Assembly: GCA_035248685.1 (NCBI GenBank) | Contig: DATFHF010000033.1 | Span: forward strand, 62,001-126,000 | Origin: Jatrophihabitans_A sp035248685 | GTDB taxonomy: Bacteria > Actinomycetota > Actinomycetes > Mycobacteriales > Jatrophihabitantaceae | Reading direction: 5' to 3' | Length of the DNA: 64,000 nt | Part shown: positions 24,564 through 33,226 of the stretch, piece by piece | How positions within the stretch are numbered: the first letter of the stretch is position 1 | Layout of the letters: each line of letters starts with the position of its first letter | Program-made: the position numbers and the translations under genes | The notes under the pieces: generated by a model | Database searches by the model: none | Seen by the model: the letters and a program-made list of their open reading frames with translations, nothing else | What the model was told of the DNA's origin: nothing

Positions 24564-25319
24564 CAGCTCGACTCCGGCGATCGAGCCGGCAAGCAGCACC
24601 GCGGCCACGATGCCGTCCAGCCAGAAGTGGTTGGCGGTGGCCACCACCACGAAGCAGGTCAGCAGCGGATGCAGCAGCACCCACCAGCGCAGCCGCCCGG
24701 TGCCCACCGTGAGCACCGCCCAGGCCACCAGCAACGCCCAGCCGACGTGCACCGACGGCATCGCCGACAACTGATCGACCGAAATTCCGCTTATGCCATA
24801 GACGGATTGCCCGTACTGAGCGGCGGTGTCGACGAAACCCAGCTGCGGTAGCAGCCGCGGTGGGGCCACCGGGATCAGTTGGATCAGCAGCGATGAGGCG
24901 GTCAGTGCGACCAGCACGTTGCGCACCCGGGGGTATCGATCGCGATGGCGGACGAACAGCCACAGCAGCAGCAGGCCGAGTGCGGTGAAATGCATTGCCG
25001 CGTAGAACCAGTTGGCGCCCTGCGCGAGCAGCGGATGGCCGGTGATCGTTCGTTGGACGGTTCGCTCGGACGGCAGCGGCAGCCAGCGCCGTTCCCACTC
25101 CGCGATCCAGCGACCGCGGCTCAACGCACCGGACGGGCCGAGCACCGAGACCGACGCGGCGAGCTGCCACAGGCTGTACAGCGCGGCCACCAACGCCGAC
25201 TCTCGTAGGTACGGTGCCAACCGTGCGGTGCGGCCGCCGCGGTAGCCGGCCACCGATCCCACGGCCAGCCCGAAGGACAGTGCGGCCGCCGGCTGCCAGG
25301 CCAGTTGCAGGTTCTGCAT
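24423..25319 (-). CDS. PAP2-family integral membrane protein
   Basis: A 298-residue protein with about six transmembrane segments and the PAP2 phosphatase/transferase motifs SAMPSVHVGWALL and ANHFWLDGIVAA (catalytic His residues). An earlier KX6RP-type motif is not clear. The layout resembles inositol phosphorylceramide synthase-like and lipid phosphatase-like proteins of actinobacteria. The last 45 residues after AGVELSGRR are hydrophilic and are encoded antisense to the end of the dehydrogenase gene. It follows the GH15 gene by 44 bp on the same strand. Confidence 0.85.
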   Translation of the reverse strand: MQNLQLAWQPAAALSFGLAVGSVAGYRGGRTARLAPYLRESALVAALYSLWQLAASVSVLGPSGALSRGRWIAEWERRWLPLPSERTVQRTITGHPLLAQGANWFYAAMHFTALGLLLLWLFVRHRDRYPRVRNVLVALTASSLLIQLIPVAPPRLLPQLGFVDTAAQYGQSVYGISGISVDQLSAMPSVHVGWALLVAWAVLTVGTGRLRWWVLLHPLLTCFVVVATANHFWLDGIVAAVLLAGSIAGVELSGRRFGQLGTDHGDAGAVRGGHVGQRLPDTGERDPAGDELVGPQRS

Positions 25320-25363
25320 CCGCCCCCGATCTCCGTATCCCGACAGGTTAAGGTCCGTCCGAG

Positions 25364-27262
25364 TCACTCGACGGAATGCTGCTCCTCCAGTGCGATCACA
25401 TGCATGACCGCGTTGATCAGCGCCAGGTGGGTGAACGCCTGCGGGAAGTTGCCGAGGTGTTGCCCGGTACGCGGATCGATCTCTTCGGCATACAGGTCCA
25501 GCGGCCCGGCGAAGGACAGCAGCTTGGCGCATAGCTTCCGGGCCCGGTGGTACTCGCCGATCTCGCACAACGCCGACACCAGCCAGAACGAGCAGATGGT
25601 GAATGTGCCCTCTTCACCGGTGAAACCGTCATCGGTCTGCTCGGTGCGGTAGCGCAGCACCAGCCCGTCCTCGGTCAACTCGTCGGCGATGGCCAGCACG
25701 GTCGCCCGCATCCGCGGATCGTCCGGCGGCAAGAAACGGACCAGCACCGCCAGCAACAGCGAGGCATCCAGCGCGGTGCTGCCGTAGTACTGGGTGAGCA
25801 CGCCCCGCTCGTCCACCCCGTGCGCCAGCACGTCCTGCCGGATCTCCTCCGCGGCCTGCTCCCATTCGGCGGCCTCGGCGTCCTGACCGATCATGCTGGC
25901 CAGCCGGGCGCCACGATCCACCGCTACCCAGCACATGATCTTGGACGAGGTGAAGTGCTGCGGTTCGCCACGCACCTCCCACATGCCGGCATCGGGCTCA
26001 CGCCAGTTCTTCAGCGCGGCGTTGACCTGCTTGCCAAGGATCGGCCAGATCCGGCCGTCCAAGTGATCGGCCGCCTTCGAATGCAGGTACACCGAGTCCA
26101 GCAGGGCACCCCAGACGTCGTGCTGACGCTGGGCGTAGGCGGCGTTGCCGATCCGGACCGGCCGAGAATCCTGGTAGCCGGCCAAGTGGTTCAGCTCGTG
26201 CTCGTCCAGATCCCGCTCACCATTGATGCCGTACATGATCTGGAGGTCCGGGTCGCCCTCGGCCAGGTCGGCGATGAAGGAGAAGAAGTCGACCGCCTCC
26301 CAGTCGAAGCCGAGCGAGTACATGCCCCACAGCGCGAATGTGCCGTCGCGGATCCAGCAGTACCGGTAGTCGTAGTTGCGCCCGCCGCCGATGGTCTCCG
26401 GCAGCGAGGTGGTGGCGGCCGCGCAGATCGCCCCGGTCGGCGCATAGGTCAGCCCCTTCAGGGTGAGCGCGCTGCGCTGTAAGTAGTGCCGCCACGGGTG
26501 GTCGGGAAAGTCACCGCGAGCCAGCCAGTGCTGCCAGTGATGGGCCGTCCATACCAGCCTGGCGTAGGCCTGCTGGTAGTCGGTGGGCGGCGGCGGGCCA
26601 CCCCAGGACAGCGCCACGTAGCGGACGTCGCCCTCCTTCAGCAAGGTTCGGCTGGCGGCCTGACCGCCCTCGAGCCCGAGCCGCATGTCAGTGGTCAGGG
26701 TCAGCATCAGCGGGCTGTGCTCGGCGTGCGCCTGAGCCTGGTGATAGACCAGATCGGTGTATTCCCAGCGGACATAGCTGCGGCCGTAGTCCAGCACCGG
26801 CTCGCATTGCATGACCACCTGCACTTCGCCGGACACGCACCGGATCGTGCGCAGCAGGGTGTGTTCGGCGTCGTAGTCGGTGGGCGTGCGCCGCTGGCTC
26901 CGGGACAGCTCGGAGTCATGTCGCCACGGACCGATCAGCAGCACATCCCGGACGATGATCCAACCGGTCGCAGTGCCCCAGCTGGTCTCCAGGATCATCG
27001 TGCCCGGTAGGTAGCGGCGGGCCGCCGGCACGCTGATGTCGTCCGGGGCCAGCACGAAACTGCCGGCGTGCCGATCGAGGATCGTGCCGAAGACGCTGGC
27101 CGAATCCATCCGCGGCAGGCACATCCAGTCGACGGAGCCACCCGGTGTCACCAGCGCGGTCACCTCACCGTCACTGAGAAAGCCGTAGTCACCGATCGGG
27201 ACGGTGCGGGCGCGGGTTTTGCGTCCGGGACGATGACCGGTCAGCCGGCTCGGAGTCGTCAT
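25364..27262 (-). CDS. GH15 glycoside hydrolase, trehalase-like
   Basis: A 632-residue cytosolic enzyme of family GH15. The N-terminal beta-sandwich begins IGDYGFLSDGEVTALVTPGGSVDW, first part IGDYGFLSDGEVTALV, and the (alpha/alpha)6 catalytic domain carries GGGRNYDYRYCWIRDGTFALW with catalytic-site acids and EEIDPRTGQHLGNFPQAFTH near the end. These are hallmarks of actinobacterial GH15 trehalases (mycobacterial TreH type) and related glucoamylases. The ATG at 27262 has GAAGGTGG upstream. A terminator hairpin separates it from the upstream protease gene, so it has its own promoter in the 27263-27388 interval. Confidence 0.9.
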   Translation of the reverse strand: MTTPSRLTGHRPGRKTRARTVPIGDYGFLSDGEVTALVTPGGSVDWMCLPRMDSASVFGTILDRHAGSFVLAPDDISVPAARRYLPGTMILETSWGTATGWIIVRDVLLIGPWRHDSELSRSQRRTPTDYDAEHTLLRTIRCVSGEVQVVMQCEPVLDYGRSYVRWEYTDLVYHQAQAHAEHSPLMLTLTTDMRLGLEGGQAASRTLLKEGDVRYVALSWGGPPPPTDYQQAYARLVWTAHHWQHWLARGDFPDHPWRHYLQRSALTLKGLTYAPTGAICAAATTSLPETIGGGRNYDYRYCWIRDGTFALWGMYSLGFDWEAVDFFSFIADLAEGDPDLQIMYGINGERDLDEHELNHLAGYQDSRPVRIGNAAYAQRQHDVWGALLDSVYLHSKAADHLDGRIWPILGKQVNAALKNWREPDAGMWEVRGEPQHFTSSKIMCWVAVDRGARLASMIGQDAEAAEWEQAAEEIRQDVLAHGVDERGVLTQYYGSTALDASLLLAVLVRFLPPDDPRMRATVLAIADELTEDGLVLRYRTEQTDDGFTGEEGTFTICSFWLVSALCEIGEYHRARKLCAKLLSFAGPLDLYAEEIDPRTGQHLGNFPQAFTHLALINAVMHVIALEEQHSVE

Positions 27263-27388
27263 GGCTGCACCACCTTCGGCGAACGGGCGTCGCCACCTAG
27301 CTGATTGTGCCTGTTGGTCGGCCCCCGGACCGCTCGATCGGGTGCCGGCAGGTGATCGGGTTGATGGACGTGCCGGCCCGGACATGGT

Positions 27389-27422
27389 GCAGGCCCCGCC
27401 GGAAGCTTCCGGCGGGACCTGC
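27389..27422 (-). terminator. Terminator after the S8 protease gene
   Basis: GCAGG(C/T)CCCGCCGGAAG with its complement forms a 17-bp stem broken by one mismatch and almost no loop (palindrome centre AAGCTT at 27403-27408). It lies 15 bp after the protease stop. Confidence 0.75.
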
Positions 27423-27436
27423 AACTCCAATCGGTG

Positions 27437-30400
27437 TTACGGGGTGACGCTCTGGATCACCACGTCACCGGAGCCGACCAGCACATTGCTGTCGGTGGCC
27501 ACCCGCACGTTGCCGAGTAGCACCCGACCGGCAGCCGGCGCCGAGTTGGCGGTCACCGTGGCCGGCACCGTCCACTGGCCACCGGCCGGCCGCAGCGCGT
27601 TCGCGTCGGTCACCGAGATCGAGCCGAACACCGGGTTGGTGAACACGTCCACGTAGTTGTACGCAGTCGAGCCGGTCGGTGCCGCGAAGCCGTCCACCAG
27701 GGTCACCCAGGCGCCCGGCGCCGGGTTGCTGATGGTAACCGACTCCTCGGCGTCACCGTCCGCCGACTGCCCCGCCAGCACGCAGCTACCGGTCGTGCAG
27801 TTGTAGACGTACAGATCCAGGTCGGCACCCGGATCGCTCGGGCTGCCGATGGTGGCCCGCAGCGACGTCGAGCCCGCTGCCACGTTCACCACCCGCTGCT
27901 GCTGGATCCCGACGGCGATGGTCGGGTTGGCTTGCAGCGCGCTGCCGAAGGTGGAACCGACCGCCCGGCCGGTGAAGTTACCGAACAGGTTGGTCAGCGT
28001 GTAGCTGCGGGCGATCGGCGTCCCGACCGTCGCCGAGGCGATGGTGTCCGGGTTCGGCGAGACCGAGGCACCCAGGATCGAGGTGGTCAGGGTGTACGGC
28101 GCGTTCTCCACATCGGAGGTGCGCCGTGCCTCGACCGTGACCTCCCAGACGCCGGCCAGCGGGTTGCTGGTGGTGCGGCTGGTCGGCGATCCGGAGCAGG
28201 AGCCGGAGGACGGGTTGTAGCAGCTGAGCGAGGAGTTGTCCTCCAGGCCGACGCCGTACGGGTGGAACCGCAGGAACCGGATCTGGCCGGCGCCCGGGGT
28301 GTTGCCGCCGCCTACCAGGTCGACCTTCAGTGCCGGCACCCCGGCCGGCACGGTGAAGAAGTAGCTGATGGCCTGGTTGCGCCCGATCGTGCCGGAGTGG
28401 CTGATCGAGTAGTTGTTGCCGGCGGAGAACTGCTCGGCGGCGACCACCGTGTTCAGCGTCTGCTTGTCGATACCGGTGGTGGCCGGGTCGTCGAGGTTCA
28501 GGATCGCCGAGTGCGTGCCGACGCTGGTCGGGTGCACGGTCACGGTGAGGGTCTTCGGGGAGTTCAGCGGCAGCGCGATGGAACCGGCCGTCGAGAAGGT
28601 CCCGTCATTGCCCACCCAGCTCAGGTTGTAGAGGGTGGTACCGCCACCGCCCGAGGTGCGGATGAAGGTGTAGGTACGGGTGTAGCTGTCACCGGCGTTG
28701 ACACCCTCCCGGTCGTAGATGCCCTCACCCTTGCCCGGCGTGGCCAGGAAGCCGGAGAGGACGGTGTGCACGTCCACCGAGGAGCTGATGTCGACCGGCT
28801 TGATGTTGGTCTTCAGCTGGTTCCAGGCGGCGTTCACGTCGATCAGGCCGTTGCCCTGCTCGTAGGCGCCGTAGCGGGGCAGGAACCGAGCGGTGGAGGT
28901 CAGCGCCTCGCGAACCTGGGCCGGCTTGCTCTGCACGCCGGCCTGCTTGGCGGCACTCACCAGCAGCGCACCGGCGCCGGCGGCCTGCGGAGAGGCCATC
29001 GAGGTGCCCTGCAGCATCGAGTAACCGGCCGGCAGCGCGTAGGTGCCGGGCACCGGGCTGGACTCCTCCCACATCGGGGTGGTGGAGATGGCCGAGCCGG
29101 GTGCGACGAAGTCCGGCTTGAAGCCGCCGTCCTCCCGCGGTCCGCGCGAGGAGAACGGGTGCAGGTTGTCGGCGTAGCTGGAGTCCGAACCGTAGTTCTT
29201 CTGCCAGCTGTCCTTGCTGATGTAGGAGCCGACGGCGAGCACGTGCGAGGCAACCGCCGGGTCACCGATGGTGTTGAGGCCGTTGCCGTTGTTGCCGGCC
29301 GAGATAAACATCTGCACGTTGTACTGGTCGATCAGCCGGTTGTAGAGGACCGTCCGGGTGTTGTTGCCGTCGTTGAGGGCCGGCAGGCCGCCGATCGACA
29401 TGTTGATCACATCGACGTTGCCCTGCTTGGCGATGAAGGTCATGCCCTCGATCAGCGCGTGCGAGGTGCAGCCGGTGATGAACATGCAGACCCGGACCGC
29501 CTTGAGCTTGGCGCCGGGAGCCGCGCCGGACATGGCACCGCCGAACATGCCGTTCGCCGCGGTGATGCCGGCCACGTGGGTGCCGTGCTCGCCGGAGACG
29601 ATGCCGATGTTCACGGCTTTGTCCTTGCCGTCGGTCTGCACGACGAACGGCATCGACTCGTGCGCCTGGGTGGCCGGGTTGTCGGTGCCGAAGTGACCGA
29701 TGTCGAACTTCTTCGCGTAGTCGGTCATCGCGGCGTCATCAGTGAAGTCGTTGTTCTGGTTGGTGTCGACGCGCACCGTGTTGGCTGCGGTGTCCCAGAG
29801 CACGCCGAACTTGTCGTTGCTGTCGCCGTCCCGGTTGACGTCGCTGCCGACCTCGCCGCCGAGCCGCGGGTCGCCTTCGTTGAAGACGGCCACCCGGTAG
29901 TTGCCGGCGAGTGCGGTGTAGCTGACGCCCTGGTAGCTGAAGCTGGGCCCGCTCACCTGGGTGGACATGTTCAGCCAGGTCGGGTCGTCATCGGTGAACG
30001 GGTCGGTCGCGGTCACCCAGTCGGTGATCTTGCGCTCGCCGGTCGTGGTGGTGGCCAGGGCCGGGTGGTCCAGGTCGATGCCGGAGTCCACGATGCCGAT
30101 GGTGACGCCGCGACCGTCCCAGGTCGGGTGTGCGGCGGTGAAGGCGGCCGCACCGGTGTCCCGGATCGGCATGTACGGGTTGTCCCGCGGGGTGCTCGGG
30201 CCGGGCGGCGTCTGCGGCGTGGGCGCCTGGGTACCAGCCGGCTCCGGCTGGTCCAGCGGAATGACCTCGTCGAGGTCGGCGGCCACGATGTCGGTCAGGT
30301 TCGCGGCGGCCTCTACCTTGCCGACCGGTACGACGGCGCGGACGTAGCTCACGTCGCTGTCGCTCTTGCTGATGACTGCGCCCAGCGCCTGCAGGCCGCT

Positions 30401-30640
30401 GATAACCGAGCTGGTCTTGCCCGGCGTGGTCGCGATGAGCAGCGTGACGGTGGACGAGCCCTTGGCGATCGCGGCGTCGAGCAGTTCTCGATCATGCTTG
30501 CCGATCTGGGATTTCTTGGCCGCGGCGGCCGGCGCTGCGCCAGCGGCGGTTGATACAGCGAGCCCGGTGGCGACCAGCGCACCGAGCGCGGTCACCGCCA
30601 TGGCGGCACGACCGAATCTGCTGGGACGGGATATCTGCAT
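27437..30640 (-). CDS. Secreted S8 family serine protease (subtilase)
   Basis: A 1067-residue exported protease. A signal peptide occupies about residues 1-42 (AAMAVTALGALVATGLAVS, then an Ala-rich cleavage region). A propeptide with VSYVRAVVPVGKVEAAANL follows. The catalytic triad is Asp in GIVDSGIDLDHPAL, His in GEHGTHVAGITAANG and Ser in QGTSMASPQAAGAGAL. The insertion before the His contains a calcium-binding-like Asp-rich stretch (DVNRDGDSNDKFG). The C-terminal 450 residues are Ser/Thr/Gly-rich beta domains, including prepeptidase-like segments (DLDLYVYNC, GAWVTLVDGF). A sigma-70 type promoter lies upstream at 30688-30716. Confidence 0.93.
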   Translation of the reverse strand: MQISRPSRFGRAAMAVTALGALVATGLAVSTAAGAAPAAAAKKSQIGKHDRELLDAAIAKGSSTVTLLIATTPGKTSSVISGLQALGAVISKSDSDVSYVRAVVPVGKVEAAANLTDIVAADLDEVIPLDQPEPAGTQAPTPQTPPGPSTPRDNPYMPIRDTGAAAFTAAHPTWDGRGVTIGIVDSGIDLDHPALATTTTGERKITDWVTATDPFTDDDPTWLNMSTQVSGPSFSYQGVSYTALAGNYRVAVFNEGDPRLGGEVGSDVNRDGDSNDKFGVLWDTAANTVRVDTNQNNDFTDDAAMTDYAKKFDIGHFGTDNPATQAHESMPFVVQTDGKDKAVNIGIVSGEHGTHVAGITAANGMFGGAMSGAAPGAKLKAVRVCMFITGCTSHALIEGMTFIAKQGNVDVINMSIGGLPALNDGNNTRTVLYNRLIDQYNVQMFISAGNNGNGLNTIGDPAVASHVLAVGSYISKDSWQKNYGSDSSYADNLHPFSSRGPREDGGFKPDFVAPGSAISTTPMWEESSPVPGTYALPAGYSMLQGTSMASPQAAGAGALLVSAAKQAGVQSKPAQVREALTSTARFLPRYGAYEQGNGLIDVNAAWNQLKTNIKPVDISSSVDVHTVLSGFLATPGKGEGIYDREGVNAGDSYTRTYTFIRTSGGGGTTLYNLSWVGNDGTFSTAGSIALPLNSPKTLTVTVHPTSVGTHSAILNLDDPATTGIDKQTLNTVVAAEQFSAGNNYSISHSGTIGRNQAISYFFTVPAGVPALKVDLVGGGNTPGAGQIRFLRFHPYGVGLEDNSSLSCYNPSSGSCSGSPTSRTTSNPLAGVWEVTVEARRTSDVENAPYTLTTSILGASVSPNPDTIASATVGTPIARSYTLTNLFGNFTGRAVGSTFGSALQANPTIAVGIQQQRVVNVAAGSTSLRATIGSPSDPGADLDLYVYNCTTGSCVLAGQSADGDAEESVTISNPAPGAWVTLVDGFAAPTGSTAYNYVDVFTNPVFGSISVTDANALRPAGGQWTVPATVTANSAPAAGRVLLGNVRVATDSNVLVGSGDVVIQSVTP

Positions 30641-30687
30641 GCGGATACCTATGGTTTCTAGCGCGGGAAGTAGAGAAAGGTCGCGCT

Positions 30688-30716
30688 ATTTATTCATAGG
30701 AATTTCAGAGAGTCAA
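30688..30716 (-). promoter_or_regulatory. Predicted promoter of the S8 protease
   Basis: On the minus strand TTGACT (30711-30716) and ATAAAT (30688-30693) are separated by 17 bp. The stretch is strikingly AT-rich compared with its surroundings. Confidence 0.5.
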
Positions 30717-30756
30717 GTGCTTGTCAAAGATATCCACAAGTGCCTAAAGCAAACCG

Positions 30757-31404
30757 TCAGTCGATGACGCAGACACCGCGGGGCGAGGTGAAGTGAGCAG
30801 CGACGATGCCGGTCTCGCCGTCGTTGTCTTCGACCGGCAGCCACCTCACCTTCAGATCGTCCAGCGCTCGGGTGGCCTCCTCGCCCAGGAATCCGGCCAC
30901 CGTGGGGCGGTCACCGGCGATGTCCAGCCGCTCCAACCGGACCTTGCCACCGGGTGCGGCCGGATGCTCGGACTTGTCCGACTCCCAGTGGATAAACCAG
31001 GGCAGCTGTGGATCGTCGGTGGTGTCGTTGATGCCGATCTGCTTCCAACGCAGGTCGTAGCCGTCCGGTCGGACCCGGTGGCCGGCAGCCGCCGGTCGGC
31101 CCAGCCGGCGTTCGACCGCGGCGAGGTCGGTGACTCCCACTACCCAGCTCAGCCAGCCACCGCCGGCCTGCTTGCGGGCCTTCACCGCGCGGCCGAACGG
31201 CGCGGTGTCGACCGCGGGGTGATCGAGTGCCTCGACCACTTCGAGGTAAACCCCGCCGGCCAACGGCAGCACGAAGTTGCGGGTGCCGAACCGCGGATGC
31301 AGGCCGCCGTCGACGAAGCCGGCGCCCAGCTGCGCACCCAGGCGCTGCACGCACGAGGCGAGCCCCTCCGGGCCGGCTGCGTAGGAGAGATGATCCAATC
31401 GCAT
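30757..31404 (-). CDS. VOC/glyoxalase-like domain protein
   Basis: A 215-residue protein with the glyoxalase-like (Glyoxalase_3) layout: MRLDHLSYAAGPEGL with a potential metal-binding His, HPRFGTRNFVLPLAGGVYLEVVEALDHP, and WFIHWESDKSEHPA. Function is unknown; relatives are annotated only as VOC family proteins. The ATG is exactly 6 nt after CAGTAT (minus strand), the leaderless pattern of this genome. It lies 56 bp downstream of the NUDIX gene on the same strand, and the two may share transcripts. Confidence 0.8.
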   Translation of the reverse strand: MRLDHLSYAAGPEGLASCVQRLGAQLGAGFVDGGLHPRFGTRNFVLPLAGGVYLEVVEALDHPAVDTAPFGRAVKARKQAGGGWLSWVVGVTDLAAVERRLGRPAAAGHRVRPDGYDLRWKQIGINDTTDDPQLPWFIHWESDKSEHPAAPGGKVRLERLDIAGDRPTVAGFLGEEATRALDDLKVRWLPVEDNDGETGIVAAHFTSPRGVCVID

Positions 31405-31460
31405 CAGTCGATACTGGCTGAGCCGGAAATCCCACCTGCCACCGGGGTCACCGGCACCGG

Positions 31461-32147
31461 TCAGGCTCCGAGCCGCTCCAGCGCGTCGGTATCCTCGGCC
31501 AGCACGACCTGGCCCAGCCGGCGGTAATGCTCGATCGCGGGTGCGGTTCCGGCAGTGATCGGGTGTGGCAGCAGTCGGGTCAGGCCGCCACCGTCGATGT
31601 CGGGTGGCAGCCGGTGCACCGGGATGCCGGTCCTGGCCAGCATCGCCGGCAACGGATGTCCGGCGAGCGTCGGGTGCAGGATCAGGAACAGCGGCCGGGG
31701 AACGTTACGCAGATGCTGCCAGGCGGCGGCGAAACCCCGGTGCAATCGCAGATCGGCAACCTCGGCGATCCGGTGCCAGCGCACCGACACGCTCTCGGCA
31801 TTGGCGGCGATCGGGTGCACCGACCGGGTAGTTCGGCCCACCACAGTGGTGTAGGTCCAACCGTCGTGATCGTCGATGTACAACCCGATCGGGTCGATGT
31901 CGCCGGCTTGCAGCGCGGCCTCCTCGCCGGCCTCGCGGACCGCCGCGGCCAGCGCGTCCTCGTCGCTGTTGCGAGCCCCACCGGGCACGCCCCAGCTGTC
32001 TCCCTCATGGGTCCAGGCTGCCCGATGCTGCAGGATGACCCGGTCATCGTCGACGAGCAGCAGGCCGGCCGCACCGAACCGGCCCCAGTGCCGGTGGCCG
32101 GCGGCGCAGCTGGTCCAGCCGTCGCCTGATGTCATCGTCGTGCCCAT
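31461..32147 (-). CDS. NUDIX hydrolase
   Basis: A 228-residue protein with a complete Nudix box, G-x5-E-x7-REAGEEA (GGARNSDEDALAAAVREAGE), at about residues 56-78. The N-terminal WTSCAAGHRHWGRFGAAGLLL and the following DGWTYTTVVG are typical of actinobacterial proteins combining a Nudix fold with a C-terminal helical extension. After residue 150 a segment (HPTLAGHPLPAMLARTGIP) is an unassigned domain. The substrate, presumably a nucleoside diphosphate derivative, cannot be read. ATG 32147 or ATG 32135 may start it. Confidence 0.87.
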   Translation of the reverse strand: MGTTMTSGDGWTSCAAGHRHWGRFGAAGLLLVDDDRVILQHRAAWTHEGDSWGVPGGARNSDEDALAAAVREAGEEAALQAGDIDPIGLYIDDHDGWTYTTVVGRTTRSVHPIAANAESVSVRWHRIAEVADLRLHRGFAAAWQHLRNVPRPLFLILHPTLAGHPLPAMLARTGIPVHRLPPDIDGGGLTRLLPHPITAGTAPAIEHYRRLGQVVLAEDTDALERLGA

Positions 32148-32398
32148 CGGTGGCCCGCTCGGTCGCCGGCCTGTTCTCGCCGAGCCCGGCAGGGCAGGCC
32201 GGCCGGGGTGTGGTGGCGCCGGCCCGCCAGGTCGCCTCTCGGCAAGGGGCCGCTCGTGGCGGCTGGTTTGGGTCCGGGGGCCATGGATCGAGCCGGCACC
32301 AGCGATCAGCTTACCGGGCTGGTGGCAGCACGCGGCCCTTCCTGGGTGTCACGGTGCGGTGTTGCATTCGGCCGGGCGGCCTCGCCTACCCTGGACGG

Positions 32399-33004
32399 GT
32401 GTCAGCTGCAGATCGCCCGCACCGTCCCATTCGGCGTGCCGACCTGTCCGGTATCGCCGGGGCTTCCGACGAGCTGGAGCCGTTCGCGCGGGCGGAACTG
32501 GCGGCTGCTACCGCGGCGGCGGTCATCACTCACGGCCGATCCGGTCCGTCGGAATCGATGGTGGATCTGGCTGATCGGGTCGGCCTGGATACCCTGGCCG
32601 AACTGTGGCGGATGGAGCAGCCGTCCAGCCTGCCGGGTGCGCTGTGGGCGCTATACCTGTTACGCCGGTGGTGTCAGGACAACGGTGAGGAAGTGACCAG
32701 GCTGTGGCGGGCGGGCCGGCCGTACGCCCCCGCCGACGAGGTGGTAGCCGGGGTAGCCGACGACGCTGACCCGGCAGCCATCTCGCAACTGGCCGATGCG
32801 GTGTTGCGTGGCGCCTACGACGGTGACTTCGCGGTGGCTCTGGAACGCGCGGCCGCCTTCTTCCGGGTCATCGCCACCGGCCGACGGGAGAGTGCCGGCG
32901 CGGACGCGGCCGGTGACCGGGAACGCCGGCTGGCCACCCGCAACGACGAGGTCGCCGATGGGCTGACCCAAGCCGCCGCCGGTTGGCGACGACACCCGCT
33001 CTGA
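32399..33004 (+). CDS. Conserved actinobacterial protein of unknown function
   Basis: A 201-residue, mostly helical, soluble protein that I recognise only as a conserved actinobacterial hypothetical. It begins SAADRPHRPIRRADLSG and contains AELWRMEQPSSLPGALWALY (a conserved phrase) and RRWCQDNGEEV. No catalytic motif is apparent. The GTG start is supported by TACCCT six bases upstream, giving a leaderless transcript. The stop codon is the first base triplet of the interspersed repeat at 33002. It is divergent from the NUDIX gene and followed after 222 bp by the DUF4192 gene. Confidence 0.75.
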   Translation: MSAADRPHRPIRRADLSGIAGASDELEPFARAELAAATAAAVITHGRSGPSESMVDLADRVGLDTLAELWRMEQPSSLPGALWALYLLRRWCQDNGEEVTRLWRAGRPYAPADEVVAGVADDADPAAISQLADAVLRGAYDGDFAVALERAAAFFRVIATGRRESAGADAAGDRERRLATRNDEVADGLTQAAAGWRRHPL

Positions 33005-33110
33005 GCGAGCATCGCAGGCGCGTCAGCGCCGAGGAGCGGAGCGAAGGGCGCGATGAGCGCTTGCGCGAAGAGCCAATCGACGTCTGAGCGAGCATCGCAG
33101 GCGCGTCAGC
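33002..33110. repeat. Interspersed repeat: two perfect 26-bp ends around a related core
   Basis: TGAGCGAGCATCGCAGGCGC plus GTCAGC occurs perfectly at 33002-33027 and 33085-33110. The stretch 33002-33074 is closely similar to 57423-57492 (shared core GGAGCGAA...GCGATGAGCGCT(T/C)GCGCGAAGAGCC). The remaining gap to 33226 has no gene but contains a CTGTGGA...TCCACAG dyad (33148-33177). Confidence 0.7.
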
Positions 33111-33226
33111 CGGCCAGCTTAACCGACGGTTCCGACTTTTCAGCTCAGCCTGTGGACGAAGTCAGCGTCATCCACAGATTGCCGGCGGCCCCGCCAACAG
33201 GGCCTAGATAGCCGCAGGCTGTCGGC

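Noticed and set aside
27932..30553. 873-codon open frame opposite the S8 protease
   Set aside because: Arg/Val/Gly-rich translation with no recognisable domain; the minus strand has a full subtilase with signal peptide and catalytic triad. It is an antisense artefact of high GC.
33148..33177. DnaA boxes or an origin near CTGTGGA...TCCACAG
   Set aside because: A single dyad with poor match to TTGTCCACA, no cluster and no dnaA/dnaN nearby.
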